Assembly (NCBI RefSeq): GCF_001038505.1
Contig: NZ_LDPY01000002.1
Span: forward strand, 62,001-126,000
Direction of reading: 5' to 3'
Source of the DNA: Puniceibacterium sp. IMCC21224
Lineage (GTDB): Bacteria > Pseudomonadota > Alphaproteobacteria > Rhodobacterales > Rhodobacteraceae
DNA length: 64,000 nt
The first letter of the stretch is position 1. Every line of letters starts with the position of its first letter. The notes under the pieces are model-generated. The model did not search any database and had not been told where the DNA came from. It saw nothing but the letters and a program-made list of their open reading frames with translations. A program made the position numbers and the translations under genes. Shown here one piece after another: positions 50,163 through 59,573 of this stretch.

Positions 50163-51853
50163 CAGAACCCATCGACCCGATCACCCTGGCCGTTCTGGCC
50201 GGACGGATGGAACAGATCGCAGACGAAATGGACGCGACCCTGTTCCGCGCGGCCTTTAATCCGATCATCGCCGAGGCGCATGATGCATCACACGGGCTGT
50301 ATCATCCAGCGACCGGCGACACATTGGTACAGGGGAAATCGGGGCTGCCGATCTTTGTCGGGGTGATGTCCTTTGCCGTTCGCGCCGTCATCGACAAGGC
50401 CGAAGAACACGGTGATCTGGCAGACGGTGATATCTACATCTTCAACGATGCCCACATTGGCGGCACTCACCTGAACGACATGCGCCTTGTCCGGCCCTAT
50501 TTCCGCGACGGCAAGCCGTTCTGTTTTCTGGCCTCGGTCGGTCATTGGCACGATCTGGGCGGCGGAGTACCGGGCAACTACAACCCCGCCGCAACGGATG
50601 TGTTTCAAGAGGCATTTGTGCTGCCGCCGGTACGGCTGGCTCGCGCCGGTGTGGTGCAGACCGACGTTATTGACATCCTGATGCGCAACACCCGGCTGCC
50701 ACAATCCGCCGAGGGTGACCTGAATGGACAGCTGGGCGCGCTGGATCTGGGCGTCAAGCGGATGGACGAGCTGCTGGACGAATACGGTGCCGACACGGTG
50801 CGGGCGGCGCTCGATTCGCTGCAAGATCGGGCCGAGATGCTGATGCGTGCCGAACTGACGGATTTGCCCGATGGTCGCTGGGAGGCCGAGGATTTCCTCG
50901 ACAATGACGGGATCACCGACACGCCGCTGGCCATTCGCGTTGCCCTTGAAATCAAGGGGGACACCATGACGCTTGATTTCACCGGAACCGCAGATCGCTG
51001 CGCCGGTCCGGTCAACATCGCACTGCCGACGGCGGTGGCGACGGCCTATGTGGCGATCAAGCACATCTTTCCGGCGCTGCCGGCCAATGCGGGCGTGATG
51101 CGCCCGATTGACGTGAAAATTCCCGAAACTTCGTTGTTGTCTGCCCCGTTCCCCGCCCCCGTTGGCGGCTATACAGAGACGATTCTACGCATGATCGACG
51201 TGATCTTTTCCGCCGCCTCGCAGGCCGCTCCTGACCGCGTGGTCGCGAACGCCTATGGCACGATCAACGCGCTGTCGATTGCGGGCAAACGCGAAAACGG
51301 TCAGCCGTGGGTCATGTTCAGCTTTTACGGTGGCGGGCATGGCGGATCGCCAGAAGGTGACGGGCTGAACCACGGCAACGCGCCGATTTCAACCGCGACG
51401 ATTCCCCCGATGGAGATCCTGGAGGCCGCCTATCCGGTGATGTTCCGGCAGTGGGCGCTGCGACCCGACAGCGCGGGTGCAGGCACCCATCGGGGCGGCA
51501 TGGGCGCTGTCTACGAGATCGAAGTGCTGGAAAAGGACGCAACGGCGTTCTTGTTCGGAGAACGCGGGCGCTTTGCACCGCAGGGTGTCGCGGGCGGCGG
51601 TTCGGCGGCGCTGAACGTGTTTTCCTATGAACAGGCCGACGGCTGGCACAGCCCGCCGATGGCCTCAAAAATGGTGGGTATAAAACTGGAACAGGGGCAG
51701 GCCGTCAGGCTCGAAACACCTGGGGGCGGCGGCTTTGGTCCGGCGTCAGGCCGCGATCCGGCAGCCGTCGCGCGGGATGTTGCGATGGGGCTGATGTCGT
51801 CCGACACGGCAACCGACGCCTATGGCGAAGCCTGGAAGGAGGCACAATCATGA
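50159..51853 (+). CDS. Hydantoinase/oxoprolinase family subunit B (HyuB)
   Basis: 564 residues of the hydantoinase B type, starting DPITLAVLAGRMEQIADEMD. Characteristic segments are IYIFNDAHIGGTHLNDMRLV, DFTGTADRCAGPVNIALPTA and YGGGHGGSPEGDG. Together with HyuA it forms an ATP-dependent enzyme that opens cyclic amides such as hydantoins or 5-oxoproline; acetone carboxylase subunits are also related. It overlaps both neighbours by 4 bp. The downstream genes suggest that the ring-opened product is further hydrolysed and cleaved. Confidence 0.9.
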   Translation: MTEPIDPITLAVLAGRMEQIADEMDATLFRAAFNPIIAEAHDASHGLYHPATGDTLVQGKSGLPIFVGVMSFAVRAVIDKAEEHGDLADGDIYIFNDAHIGGTHLNDMRLVRPYFRDGKPFCFLASVGHWHDLGGGVPGNYNPAATDVFQEAFVLPPVRLARAGVVQTDVIDILMRNTRLPQSAEGDLNGQLGALDLGVKRMDELLDEYGADTVRAALDSLQDRAEMLMRAELTDLPDGRWEAEDFLDNDGITDTPLAIRVALEIKGDTMTLDFTGTADRCAGPVNIALPTAVATAYVAIKHIFPALPANAGVMRPIDVKIPETSLLSAPFPAPVGGYTETILRMIDVIFSAASQAAPDRVVANAYGTINALSIAGKRENGQPWVMFSFYGGGHGGSPEGDGLNHGNAPISTATIPPMEILEAAYPVMFRQWALRPDSAGAGTHRGGMGAVYEIEVLEKDATAFLFGERGRFAPQGVAGGGSAALNVFSYEQADGWHSPPMASKMVGIKLEQGQAVRLETPGGGGFGPASGRDPAAVARDVAMGLMSSDTATDAYGEAWKEAQS

Positions 51854-53913
51854 TACGCCCCCTTATGATCGGCGTCGATGTTGGCGGGACATTCACCGAT
51901 GTCTTTGTTCTGGACGAATCTAGCGGCACGGCGCAGGTCGCCAAGGTGGCAACTTCGCGGCCGGACCAATCCGGCGGCTTTCTTGATGGGATTCGCACGC
52001 GGGTTGATGATCTCGATTCAGTGTCCGTCATCGTGCATGGCACCACCGCCGGCACCAACGCCCTGCTGGAACGCAAGGGCGCGCGGATCGGCATCATTAC
52101 GACCGAAGGTTTGCGGGACGTTCTGGAAATGCGCCGCCGCGACCGGCCCCGCACCTGGGGTCTGCGCGGTGACTTTGTGCCCGTCGTGCCGCGCGATCTG
52201 CGCCTCGAAGTGCCCGAGCGGACGCTGGCCGATGGCTGTATCCGCACTCCGGTCGACCTCGATGCCGTGACCGCCGCTGCCCGTGCGCTGATCGAGGACG
52301 GATGTCTGGCCTGCGCCGTGATGTTCGCCAACAGCTATGCCAACCCCGAAAATGAGCGGGCCGCCGTGGCGGCGGTGCGCGCGGTCTGGCCAAACGCGCA
52401 TGTCTCGGCCTCGTCCGAGATCCTGCCGGAAATCCGCGAATTTGAACGGTTTTCGACCACTGCGCTGAACGCCTACCTGCAACCCGAAGTGTCCGGCTAT
52501 ATCGACCGACTGGAAACCGCGCTGAAATCTGACGGCTTCGCCGGTGAATTCATGATCGTGCAGTCAAACGGTGGCGTGATGGATGTGGCGACGGCAGCCA
52601 AGGTACCGGTGCGCACCGCCCTGTCGGGGCCAGCGGCGGGCGTGATCGCGGCAGGCTACATCGCAGAGGCGGCAGGCTTTCCGAACGTCATCACTGGTGA
52701 CATGGGCGGTACCAGCTTTGACGTGTCGCTGATCGCTGCGGGTCAGTCGATGCTGACGCCGCAAACCTCGATTGATTTTGGCATGGTCATCCGGTCGCCG
52801 ATGATCGAGATTGCCACCATCGGTGCCGGGGGCGGCTCGATCGCTTGGGTTGATCGTGGCGGCCTGCTGAATATCGGACCCGAAAGCGCGGGATCAACGC
52901 CGGGACCAGTCGCCTATGGTCAGGGCAATACGCGCCCAACGGTGACGGATGCCAACGTGGTTCTGGGCCGGATCGACCCGGACAGCCCGATCGGCGGCAA
53001 ACTCAAACGCCTGGATGTGGACGCCGCCCGCGCCGCGATTCTGGAACATGTGGGCAAGCCACTGAACCTTGATGCGCTACAGGCGGCCGAAGCGATCCTG
53101 ACGGTTGCCAACAGCCGGATGGCGGGCGCACTGCGGTTGGTGTCCATCGAACGCGGGTTTGATCCCAAAAACTTTGCGTTCATGCCGTTTGGCGGCGGCG
53201 GCGCCCTGCATGCAGGAGCGATGCTGGCGGATGTCGGACTCGCTCGGGCCATTGTGCCGCGCTATCCCGGCGTTCTGTCGGCCATGGGCTGCGTGATCGC
53301 TGACATGCGGCAGGATTTTGTTCAGACCATCAATGCACCGCTGGCCGGGCTGGATATAACGGCGCTGACGCGCTTTATGCAGGGCCATATCGACAGTGGG
53401 CATGCGACTCTGGACGCGGCGCAGACCCGCTTTGAATCGCGTGATGTGACCTTTACCCTCGACATGTCCTATCTGGGGCAGACGCATACGGTGTCGGTGC
53501 CGCTGGTCGTCACCGTAAGCGATGGCACGGTGCGGCAGGTGACGCCGGATCAGATCGCCGCTGCCTTTGACGACGCCTATCTGGCCACCTATGACCGCGT
53601 CCTGAAAAACGGCACGCGCCGGGTGATCAACCTGCGGTCGGCGGTGACTGGGCGCAGACCACGGTTTGATCTGAGCTCGCTTGCGCCCAAAGGCGGCAGT
53701 GTCGAGGCGGCGCATGTCGCCACACGCCAGGTGCATTTCGGCGACACCTGGTACAATACAGCCATATATAAACGTCTGGACCTACCTGTCGGGGCCAGAA
53801 TCCCGGGGCCTGCAATCCTTGAGCAGCCCGACACCACCGTGTTGATCGAACCCGGCCTGACCGGCCTGATCGACGCATTGGGCAACACCATCATCGAAAG
53901 GTCCGGCGGATGA
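51850..53913 (+). CDS. Hydantoinase/oxoprolinase family subunit A (HyuA)
   Basis: 687 residues. The N-terminal phosphate-binding loop of the actin-like ATPase fold is IGVDVGGTFTDVFVLDE, followed by VIVHGTTAGTNALLERKGAR and the second ATPase part with VITGDMGGTSFDVSLIA and GAGGGSIAWVDRGGLLNIGP. It phosphorylates the amide carbonyl so that the ring can be hydrolysed by HyuB. The length is typical. It is coupled by ATGA overlaps to hyuB and to the isochorismatase-like gene. Its paralogue on the minus strand is at 59.6-61.7 kb. Confidence 0.92.
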   Translation: MIRPLMIGVDVGGTFTDVFVLDESSGTAQVAKVATSRPDQSGGFLDGIRTRVDDLDSVSVIVHGTTAGTNALLERKGARIGIITTEGLRDVLEMRRRDRPRTWGLRGDFVPVVPRDLRLEVPERTLADGCIRTPVDLDAVTAAARALIEDGCLACAVMFANSYANPENERAAVAAVRAVWPNAHVSASSEILPEIREFERFSTTALNAYLQPEVSGYIDRLETALKSDGFAGEFMIVQSNGGVMDVATAAKVPVRTALSGPAAGVIAAGYIAEAAGFPNVITGDMGGTSFDVSLIAAGQSMLTPQTSIDFGMVIRSPMIEIATIGAGGGSIAWVDRGGLLNIGPESAGSTPGPVAYGQGNTRPTVTDANVVLGRIDPDSPIGGKLKRLDVDAARAAILEHVGKPLNLDALQAAEAILTVANSRMAGALRLVSIERGFDPKNFAFMPFGGGGALHAGAMLADVGLARAIVPRYPGVLSAMGCVIADMRQDFVQTINAPLAGLDITALTRFMQGHIDSGHATLDAAQTRFESRDVTFTLDMSYLGQTHTVSVPLVVTVSDGTVRQVTPDQIAAAFDDAYLATYDRVLKNGTRRVINLRSAVTGRRPRFDLSSLAPKGGSVEAAHVATRQVHFGDTWYNTAIYKRLDLPVGARIPGPAILEQPDTTVLIEPGLTGLIDALGNTIIERSGG

Positions 53914-54512
53914 TCCCCTCACGCACAGCATTGCTGACGATTGATCTTCAGAACGACTTTCTGCATCCCGAAGGCGCCTATGGCCGCGCCGGTCAGAGGG
54001 CAGACAGCATCGCCGCCCTTCCCGCGCGGATCGCGCCGTTGCGCGACGCCTTGCGCGACCAGGGGGGAACGTACGTTTCGGCGCAGTTCACCCTGGTGCC
54101 GAAACCGGACGGCGAACCGCTGATCGCACCGCATCTCAAGGCGCTGAGGCCGTTCCTGACCAAAGGCGATTTTGCCCCCGGCGGGTTTGGTCACACATTG
54201 GTGGATGAATTGGCACCGGCGGATTATACGGTGGAAAAGGTCAACTATTCCGCGTTTTTCCAGACACGGCTGGAATATGTGCTGCGCGCATTGAACATCG
54301 ACACGCTGATCATCGGCGGGATCGTGACCAACGGCGGCGTCGCCAGCACCGTGCGCGACGCCCATCTGCGCGAGATTCACACAATCCTGCTGTCGGATGG
54401 CTGCGCTGCCTTCCGCGACGAGGTACATCAGGCGACGTTGGTGTCGCTGGGGTCGGTGTCCGATGTCGTCACCTGCCAAGAGGCACTTGCCATGATTGGG
54501 GGTGTATCATGA
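53910..54512 (+). CDS. Isochorismatase-fold hydrolase without the usual catalytic cysteine
   Basis: 200 residues with the family's aspartate in LLTIDLQNDFLHP (near residue 11) and the lysine in TVEKVNYSAFFQT. The third triad position, normally cysteine in TNxCVxST, reads TNGGVAST, so the nucleophile is glycine. Amidases of this fold (nicotinamidase, N-carbamoylsarcosine and maleamate amidases) need the cysteine. Isochorismatases such as PhzD work without it. The protein therefore may cleave an enol ether or do a different reaction, although its place after hyuBA would suit an amidase. It overlaps both neighbours by 4 bp. Confidence 0.82.
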   Translation: MIPSRTALLTIDLQNDFLHPEGAYGRAGQRADSIAALPARIAPLRDALRDQGGTYVSAQFTLVPKPDGEPLIAPHLKALRPFLTKGDFAPGGFGHTLVDELAPADYTVEKVNYSAFFQTRLEYVLRALNIDTLIIGGIVTNGGVASTVRDAHLREIHTILLSDGCAAFRDEVHQATLVSLGSVSDVVTCQEALAMIGGVS

Positions 54513-55369
54513 CCCTGCGCAACCTTATCTCGCAATCGGAAATTCTGGTGGCCCCCGGCGTCTATGACGGTCTGACCGCCGCTCTGGCCACGCAGGCGGG
54601 GTTTCAGGCGCTGTATCTTTCGGGTGCCGCAGTGGCCTATACCCGGCTCGGGCGTCCCGATATCGGACTATCGACCTCTAGCGAAATGACCGAAACAATG
54701 GCCCTGATTGCCGACCGAACCGATCTGCCGGTGATCATTGATGCCGACACCGGCTTTGGGAATGCGTTGAATGCGCGCCGCACAATGCAGAGCTATGAAC
54801 GCGCCGGCGCGGCGGCCCTTCAGGTCGAGGATCAGACTTATCCCAAACGCTGCGGGCATCTGTCCGACAAATCGCTGATCCCAAAGGAAGAGATGGCGGG
54901 CAAGCTGGCCGCCATGGCGGATGCCCGCCGCCATGACACGCTGATCATCGCGCGCACCGATGCGATTGCCGTCGAAGGGTTTGAGGCGGCGATGGACCGC
55001 GCCGAAGCCTATACCGAAGCGGGCGCCGATGTGCTGTTTGTTGAGGCACCGCGCAATAAGGACGAGTTGACCCGTATTACCGAGCGTTTCCAGGGCCGTG
55101 TGCCGCTGTTGGCCAACATGGTCGAAGGTGGGGCGACGCCGATTACTCAGGCAAGAGATCTTGAGACGATGGGCTTTGACATCGTGATTTTCCCGGGCGG
55201 CATCGTGCGCGCGCTGGCCCATGCGGCGCGGGATTACTACGGATCGCTACAGGAAAACGGGTCGAACCAGCCGTTTTCGCACCGGATGTTCAATCTGGAC
55301 GGGCTGAACGAGGTCATTGGAACGCCTGAGATGCTGGCCTTAGGGCGCCGTTTTGACGGCAAAGCATAA
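54509..55369 (+). CDS. Isocitrate lyase/PEP mutase family lyase (dimethylmalate/methylisocitrate lyase-like)
   Basis: 286 residues. It has an N-terminal APGVYDGLTAALATQAGF, the metal-binding IDADTGFGN and QVEDQTYPKRCGH with the catalytic cysteine of C-C lyases, then RTDAIAVEGFEAAMDRAEAY. It probably splits a 2-hydroxy-diacid into pyruvate (or oxaloacetate) and a second acid. As the last gene of the hyu operon, with an aconitase-family hydro-lyase encoded divergently, a hydratase-then-lyase sequence as in the dimethylmaleate branch of nicotinate fermentation is possible. It is a paralogue of the lyase at 37.7 kb. Confidence 0.88.
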   Translation: MTLRNLISQSEILVAPGVYDGLTAALATQAGFQALYLSGAAVAYTRLGRPDIGLSTSSEMTETMALIADRTDLPVIIDADTGFGNALNARRTMQSYERAGAAALQVEDQTYPKRCGHLSDKSLIPKEEMAGKLAAMADARRHDTLIIARTDAIAVEGFEAAMDRAEAYTEAGADVLFVEAPRNKDELTRITERFQGRVPLLANMVEGGATPITQARDLETMGFDIVIFPGGIVRALAHAARDYYGSLQENGSNQPFSHRMFNLDGLNEVIGTPEMLALGRRFDGKA

Positions 55370-55371
55370 GA

Positions 55372-55392
55372 TCAGGGCGGCGCGCGCCCTGA
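55372..55392. terminator. Hairpin between convergent lyase and aldehyde dehydrogenase genes
   Basis: TCAGGGCG at 55372-55379 pairs with CGCCCTGA at 55385-55392, an 8-bp GC-rich stem with a 5-base loop. It fills the 28-base gap between the two stops and can serve both directions, although a T-run is missing. Confidence 0.6.
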
Positions 55393-55397
55393 CCTCA

Positions 55398-56873
55398 TTA
55401 ACGCCGGATAAACGGGTTGGCGACGACTGTCGGTTCTGCCAGCCACACAGATTTCGGTTGCAGGTATTCCTTGATCGCCTCGAGACCGTTTTCACGCCCC
55501 AGTCCGCTGTTCTTGGTGCCGCCGAACGGCGTCGTGTAGCTTGTCGAGCGGTAGGTGTTGACCCAGACTGTGCCGGCCTGAAGACGGCGTGACATCCGCA
55601 ACGCGCGGCTCAGATTGTTGGTCCAGACCCCGGCGGCAAGCCCGTAGGCTGAATCGTTGGCGATATGCACGGCTTCGTCCTCGTCGGCAAAGCGCAGGAT
55701 CGACAGCACCGGGCCGAACACCTCTTCCTGTGCGATGCGCATATCGTTGCGTACATCGGTAAAGATAGTGGGTTCGACGAAATATCCACCCGCTCCTTCG
55801 GGCTGCGCCGCCCGTCCGCCCAGAATGCAGTTGGCGCCTTCGGCCTTGGCGATGTCGATATAGGACAGGATTTTCTGATGCTGCGCCTGCGTCGCCACGG
55901 GTGAGATATTGGTTGCCGGATCCATCGGATCCCCCAGAACGGCCGCCCCTGCCATTTCGGTCAGCCGTTCGACAAAGCTGTCATAGATCCCATCCTGCAA
56001 CAACAGCCGCGATCCCGCGATGCAGGTTTGTCCCGACGCCGCAAAGATCCCCGAAATCGCGCCGGGGACGGCGGCGTCCAGATCAGCGTCGTCAAAGACA
56101 ATGTTTGGCGATTTGCCACCCAGTTCAAGAGTGACCTTCTTGAAATCGCGCGCGGCAGCTTCGTTGATCGCGCGCCCCGCGGCTTCGCCGCCGGTAAAGG
56201 CGATCTTGCGCACCAGAGGATGGGTGACCAGCGGCATTCCCGCCTCTGCCCCAAAGCCGGTGATCACATTGACCACACCGGGGGGAATGTCGGCCTGTTC
56301 GACAAAATGCATCAGTTCCAGTGTCGAGGCCGAGGTGAATTCGGACGGTTTGATCACCACCGTGTTCCCTGCCGCCAGCGCGGGTGCCAGTTTCCATGCC
56401 AGCAGCAACAGCGGCGAATTCCAGGGGGTGATCAGGGCGCAGACGCCCAGTGGCTCATGGGTCACCATGTTGACCACACCCGGTTTGTCGATTGGCGGGA
56501 CGCTGCCTTCGACCTTGTCGGCAAGCCCGCCGTAGTAGGCATACCAGTTCGCCATATAGCGGCACTGGTTAGACATTTCCGCCAGCAGTTTGCCATTGTC
56601 GCGGACCTCGGTTTTCGCCAGAAAATCCGAATTGTCGGTGATCAGCCCAGCCAGCCGCACCAGCGCCGCGCCGCGCGCACTGGCGGTCCAGCGGGGCCAG
56701 TCTCCCGTCGTGAACGCCCGTTGTGCGGCCTGCACTGCGCGATCCACATCCGTGGTTCCGGCCTTGGGTATCCGCGCCCAGTCTTGCCCGGTATAGGGGT
56801 TCTTCGAGGCAAAGGTTTCGCCACTGTCGGCTCCACACCAGGCGCCATCGATATACATCTGATAGTCTTGCAT
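55398..56873 (-). CDS. NAD(P)-dependent aldehyde dehydrogenase
   Basis: 491 residues. Family segments: ITPWNSPLLLLAWKLAPALA, the glutamate in VTLELGGKSPNIVF, the catalytic cysteine in ASGQTCIAGSRLLL and the C-terminal PFGGTKNSGLGRENG. This is the betaine/5-carboxymethyl-2-hydroxymuconate semialdehyde dehydrogenase-like group of the superfamily. It oxidises an aldehyde to the acid. It is the last gene of a minus-strand operon of CoA and hydantoinase enzymes, 11 bp after the hydroxyacyl-CoA dehydrogenase gene. Confidence 0.93.
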   Translation of the reverse strand: MQDYQMYIDGAWCGADSGETFASKNPYTGQDWARIPKAGTTDVDRAVQAAQRAFTTGDWPRWTASARGAALVRLAGLITDNSDFLAKTEVRDNGKLLAEMSNQCRYMANWYAYYGGLADKVEGSVPPIDKPGVVNMVTHEPLGVCALITPWNSPLLLLAWKLAPALAAGNTVVIKPSEFTSASTLELMHFVEQADIPPGVVNVITGFGAEAGMPLVTHPLVRKIAFTGGEAAGRAINEAAARDFKKVTLELGGKSPNIVFDDADLDAAVPGAISGIFAASGQTCIAGSRLLLQDGIYDSFVERLTEMAGAAVLGDPMDPATNISPVATQAQHQKILSYIDIAKAEGANCILGGRAAQPEGAGGYFVEPTIFTDVRNDMRIAQEEVFGPVLSILRFADEDEAVHIANDSAYGLAAGVWTNNLSRALRMSRRLQAGTVWVNTYRSTSYTTPFGGTKNSGLGRENGLEAIKEYLQPKSVWLAEPTVVANPFIRR

Positions 56874-56884
56874 CGCGGTTCCCT

Positions 56885-58381
56885 CTATGTGGCCAGCGGC
56901 AGACCAAGGCGCGCACGCTGGCGCAGATACTGGCTGGGTCGATACCGCGGATCGCCAGTCTGGCGTTGCAGCGCCTCCAAAATCCCCAGCACCCGCTGCG
57001 GCCCGAGCGTATCGCCAAGCGCCAGCGGCCCGTGCGGATACCCCAGCCCTAGCCGCACACCGTCATCAATGTCGGCAGGCGCCGCGATTTGCATCTGTGA
57101 AATCTCGCAGCCGGTGTTGACGACCATTGCCAGAATCCGCTGGGCGACAAACCCGGGACTGTCGGCGATGCGCGTCACCTTTTTACCGGCCAGCAGCAGG
57201 GCGCGGTGCAGCTGGTCGCACAGATCTGGCACTGTCGCGGGGGTCGGCATGATCGTCACGCGGGGGCTGTCAACCGTCAGCGGGTCGATGGCCATGACGC
57301 ACGCAGGGTCAAGTTCCAGTTTTAGCGCCGCCTCGGTCGCGTCTAGGCCATAGGGTGCCAGCAGGCAAACCGCGCCCTGCGCTGTGTCAGACATTTCGAC
57401 TCCTGCACCAACAAGCGCGGGCAGGATCTGCGCAAGGTCGGCGCGCATTTCCGGCGGCACCCAAAGACGGGGCAGCGTGCCATCAGGCGGCAACTTCTCT
57501 GGTGGATCAACGCGGCGACCCGCGGCGTAGCGGTAGAACCCTTCGCCCGTCTTGCGCCCATGCAGGCCGGCTGCCACGCGGGCCGCCAGATGAACACCGG
57601 GACGATAGCGCGGTTCTTGATGGAACTGGCCATAAATCAGCTGCAGCACCGGATAGGACACATCCAGCCCGGTCAGATCCAGCAGTTCGAACGGACCCAT
57701 GCGAAAGCCGGCAGCGTCACGCATCACACGATCCACATCAGCCTCGGAGGCAAGGCAATCCTGCACAATCCGGCTGCCTTCGGTCAACAACCCGCGCCCC
57801 GCGTGGTTGATCAGGAATCCCGGCGCATCCCGGCACAAGATCGCGCGATAGCCGATCTTGTGCGCGACCGACAGCGCCGCATCTGTCGCCGCAGGATCAG
57901 TGCGCAATCCGGGAATAACCTCGACCATTTTCATCAGCGGCACCGGGTTAAAGAAATGCAGCCCGACGACGCGGCCCGGCGCAGAGACCCCAGCCGCTAT
58001 GGCCGATACTGACAACGACGACGTATTGGTGGCCAGCACCGCATCCGCGCCCAATATCTGTTCAAGCTGGGCAAACAGCGCCTGCTTGGCATCGAGTGAT
58101 TCCGCGATTGCCTCGATCGCCATCTGTGCGGGCGCCAGCTCTGACAGGGCGTTTACGACCAGTAGCCGGTCTTTGGCTGCCTGTGCATCCTCGCGTGTCA
58201 TCCGGGCCTTGTCGGTCGCGCGGTCCAGCATCTGTCCGGCGAAATCCACCGCGGCCTGCGCAGCCTCGGCACGCTGATCAAACACCAGTACGTTGTATCC
58301 CGCCACGGCAAGCGTCTGGGCAATGCCCCGACCCATCGTGCCAGAGCCAATCACCGCGATGGTGTCAATCATGCCGTTCAT
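56885..58381 (-). CDS. 3-hydroxyacyl-CoA dehydrogenase with duplicated C-terminal domain (PaaH-like)
   Basis: 498 residues. NAD-binding Rossmann start IAVIGSGTMGRGIAQTLA, the signature HFFNPVPLMKMVEV with the catalytic histidine, and a first C-terminal domain up to about residue 290. A second 3HCDH C-terminal domain follows (FVAQRILAMVVNTGCEISQM and LGLGYPHGPLALGD). This doubled layout is found in 3-hydroxyadipyl-CoA and related dehydrogenases. It overlaps the acyl-CoA dehydrogenase gene by 4 bp, so successive oxidation of an acyl-CoA is the likely job. Confidence 0.92.
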   Translation of the reverse strand: MNGMIDTIAVIGSGTMGRGIAQTLAVAGYNVLVFDQRAEAAQAAVDFAGQMLDRATDKARMTREDAQAAKDRLLVVNALSELAPAQMAIEAIAESLDAKQALFAQLEQILGADAVLATNTSSLSVSAIAAGVSAPGRVVGLHFFNPVPLMKMVEVIPGLRTDPAATDAALSVAHKIGYRAILCRDAPGFLINHAGRGLLTEGSRIVQDCLASEADVDRVMRDAAGFRMGPFELLDLTGLDVSYPVLQLIYGQFHQEPRYRPGVHLAARVAAGLHGRKTGEGFYRYAAGRRVDPPEKLPPDGTLPRLWVPPEMRADLAQILPALVGAGVEMSDTAQGAVCLLAPYGLDATEAALKLELDPACVMAIDPLTVDSPRVTIMPTPATVPDLCDQLHRALLLAGKKVTRIADSPGFVAQRILAMVVNTGCEISQMQIAAPADIDDGVRLGLGYPHGPLALGDTLGPQRVLGILEALQRQTGDPRYRPSQYLRQRARLGLPLAT

Positions 58382-59535
58382 TCCTGCCGCTCCGGCCGCT
58401 GGGAAAAGCGGCGATCAAAGATCCCCTCGGCGATCCGGTTGCGCATCATTTCCAGCGATCCGCCGGCGATCTGCCAGCCACGCGATTTTCGAAAACAGTA
58501 TTCCACAAGGGATTCGTCGCAATAGCCCATGCCACCCATCGCCTGCATTGCCTGATTGCACGCCTCGAAACCGGCAGTATTGCACGCCAGCTTGGCCAGC
58601 GCAGTCTGCTGCCCGTCTGGCAACCCGCGGTCGGCACTGACGACGGCGCGATACAACAACAACTGCGCCGCTTCGAGCTGCATCAGCATGTCGGCGAACT
58701 TCCATTGCAGGCCCTGGAATTCGGCCAGCGGGCGCCCGAATTGGGTTCGGTCCATGACATAGTTGCGCGCCGTGTCGAACGCAAAGCGCCCCAGCGCCTG
58801 CGCCCGCGCCGCATTGCCGATGCGTTCTGCGTTGAAACCGCTGATCTGTTTTTTGAACCCGCCCGGCCCCAGCAGGACGTTTTCGGCAGGCACATAGACA
58901 TTGTCGAAATAAAGCGCGCACCATTGTTCGCCGTTCATATAGGTGCTGGGTTCGCCAAAGGAAAAGCCGTCCATACCCCGCTCAAGGATCACTGACCCGA
59001 TACCGCCGATGCCGGGACCAAACCGCAGGTAGACAAGGAAGGTATCTGCCTCGACCGAATGCGAGGTAAACACCTTGCCCCCCGTCACGCGGAACCCATC
59101 GCCATCCGGTTTCGCCGTGGTGATCAGGTCGGTCACGGCCGAGCCCGCGCCCGCCTCGGTCATGCCCAGACCAATGACCTTTTCCCCCTTCAACAGTGGC
59201 TGAAGGTAGCGCTCCTTTTGTGCGGCATTGGCATATTCCGCGAGTGTGCGGATCGCCCCGAAATTGCCTGCCTGCACCACATCCGCGCTTTTGGGGCAGA
59301 CGCTGGCAACGGCCTGAATGGCGATGACTGCATCCAGAAGTGTGCCGCCAACGCCGCCTTCGGATTCGGGGACTGTGATGCCCATCAACCCATTTTTAGC
59401 CATAATACGCGCCACATCAAAGGGGAAATGCGCCTCGCGCGCCCGCACAAGCGCACCGTTGGCCAGATGTCGCTGGGCCAGCTTGCCCACCGAATCCTGA
59501 AAAATCTGCTGTTCCGAATCGAGCGTGAAATCCAC
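58378..59535 (-). CDS. Acyl-CoA dehydrogenase
   Basis: 385 residues with the three-domain ACAD fold: LGMTEAGAGSAVTDLITTA and VTGGKVFTSHSVEADTFLV around the FAD, and GRPLAEFQGLQWKFADM with RKSRGWQIAGGSLEMMRN near the C terminus, where the glutamate of GGSLE is a candidate catalytic base. It introduces a double bond into an acyl-CoA and passes electrons to ETF. It lies 38 bp after the hyuA-like gene in the same operon; no enoyl-CoA hydratase or thiolase is visible beside it. Confidence 0.92.
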   Translation of the reverse strand: MDFTLDSEQQIFQDSVGKLAQRHLANGALVRAREAHFPFDVARIMAKNGLMGITVPESEGGVGGTLLDAVIAIQAVASVCPKSADVVQAGNFGAIRTLAEYANAAQKERYLQPLLKGEKVIGLGMTEAGAGSAVTDLITTAKPDGDGFRVTGGKVFTSHSVEADTFLVYLRFGPGIGGIGSVILERGMDGFSFGEPSTYMNGEQWCALYFDNVYVPAENVLLGPGGFKKQISGFNAERIGNAARAQALGRFAFDTARNYVMDRTQFGRPLAEFQGLQWKFADMLMQLEAAQLLLYRAVVSADRGLPDGQQTALAKLACNTAGFEACNQAMQAMGGMGYCDESLVEYCFRKSRGWQIAGGSLEMMRNRIAEGIFDRRFSQRPERQE

Positions 59536-59573
59536 GTTTGTTTCCTTGTCTTGTCTGCGCCGGGACTGGCTGT

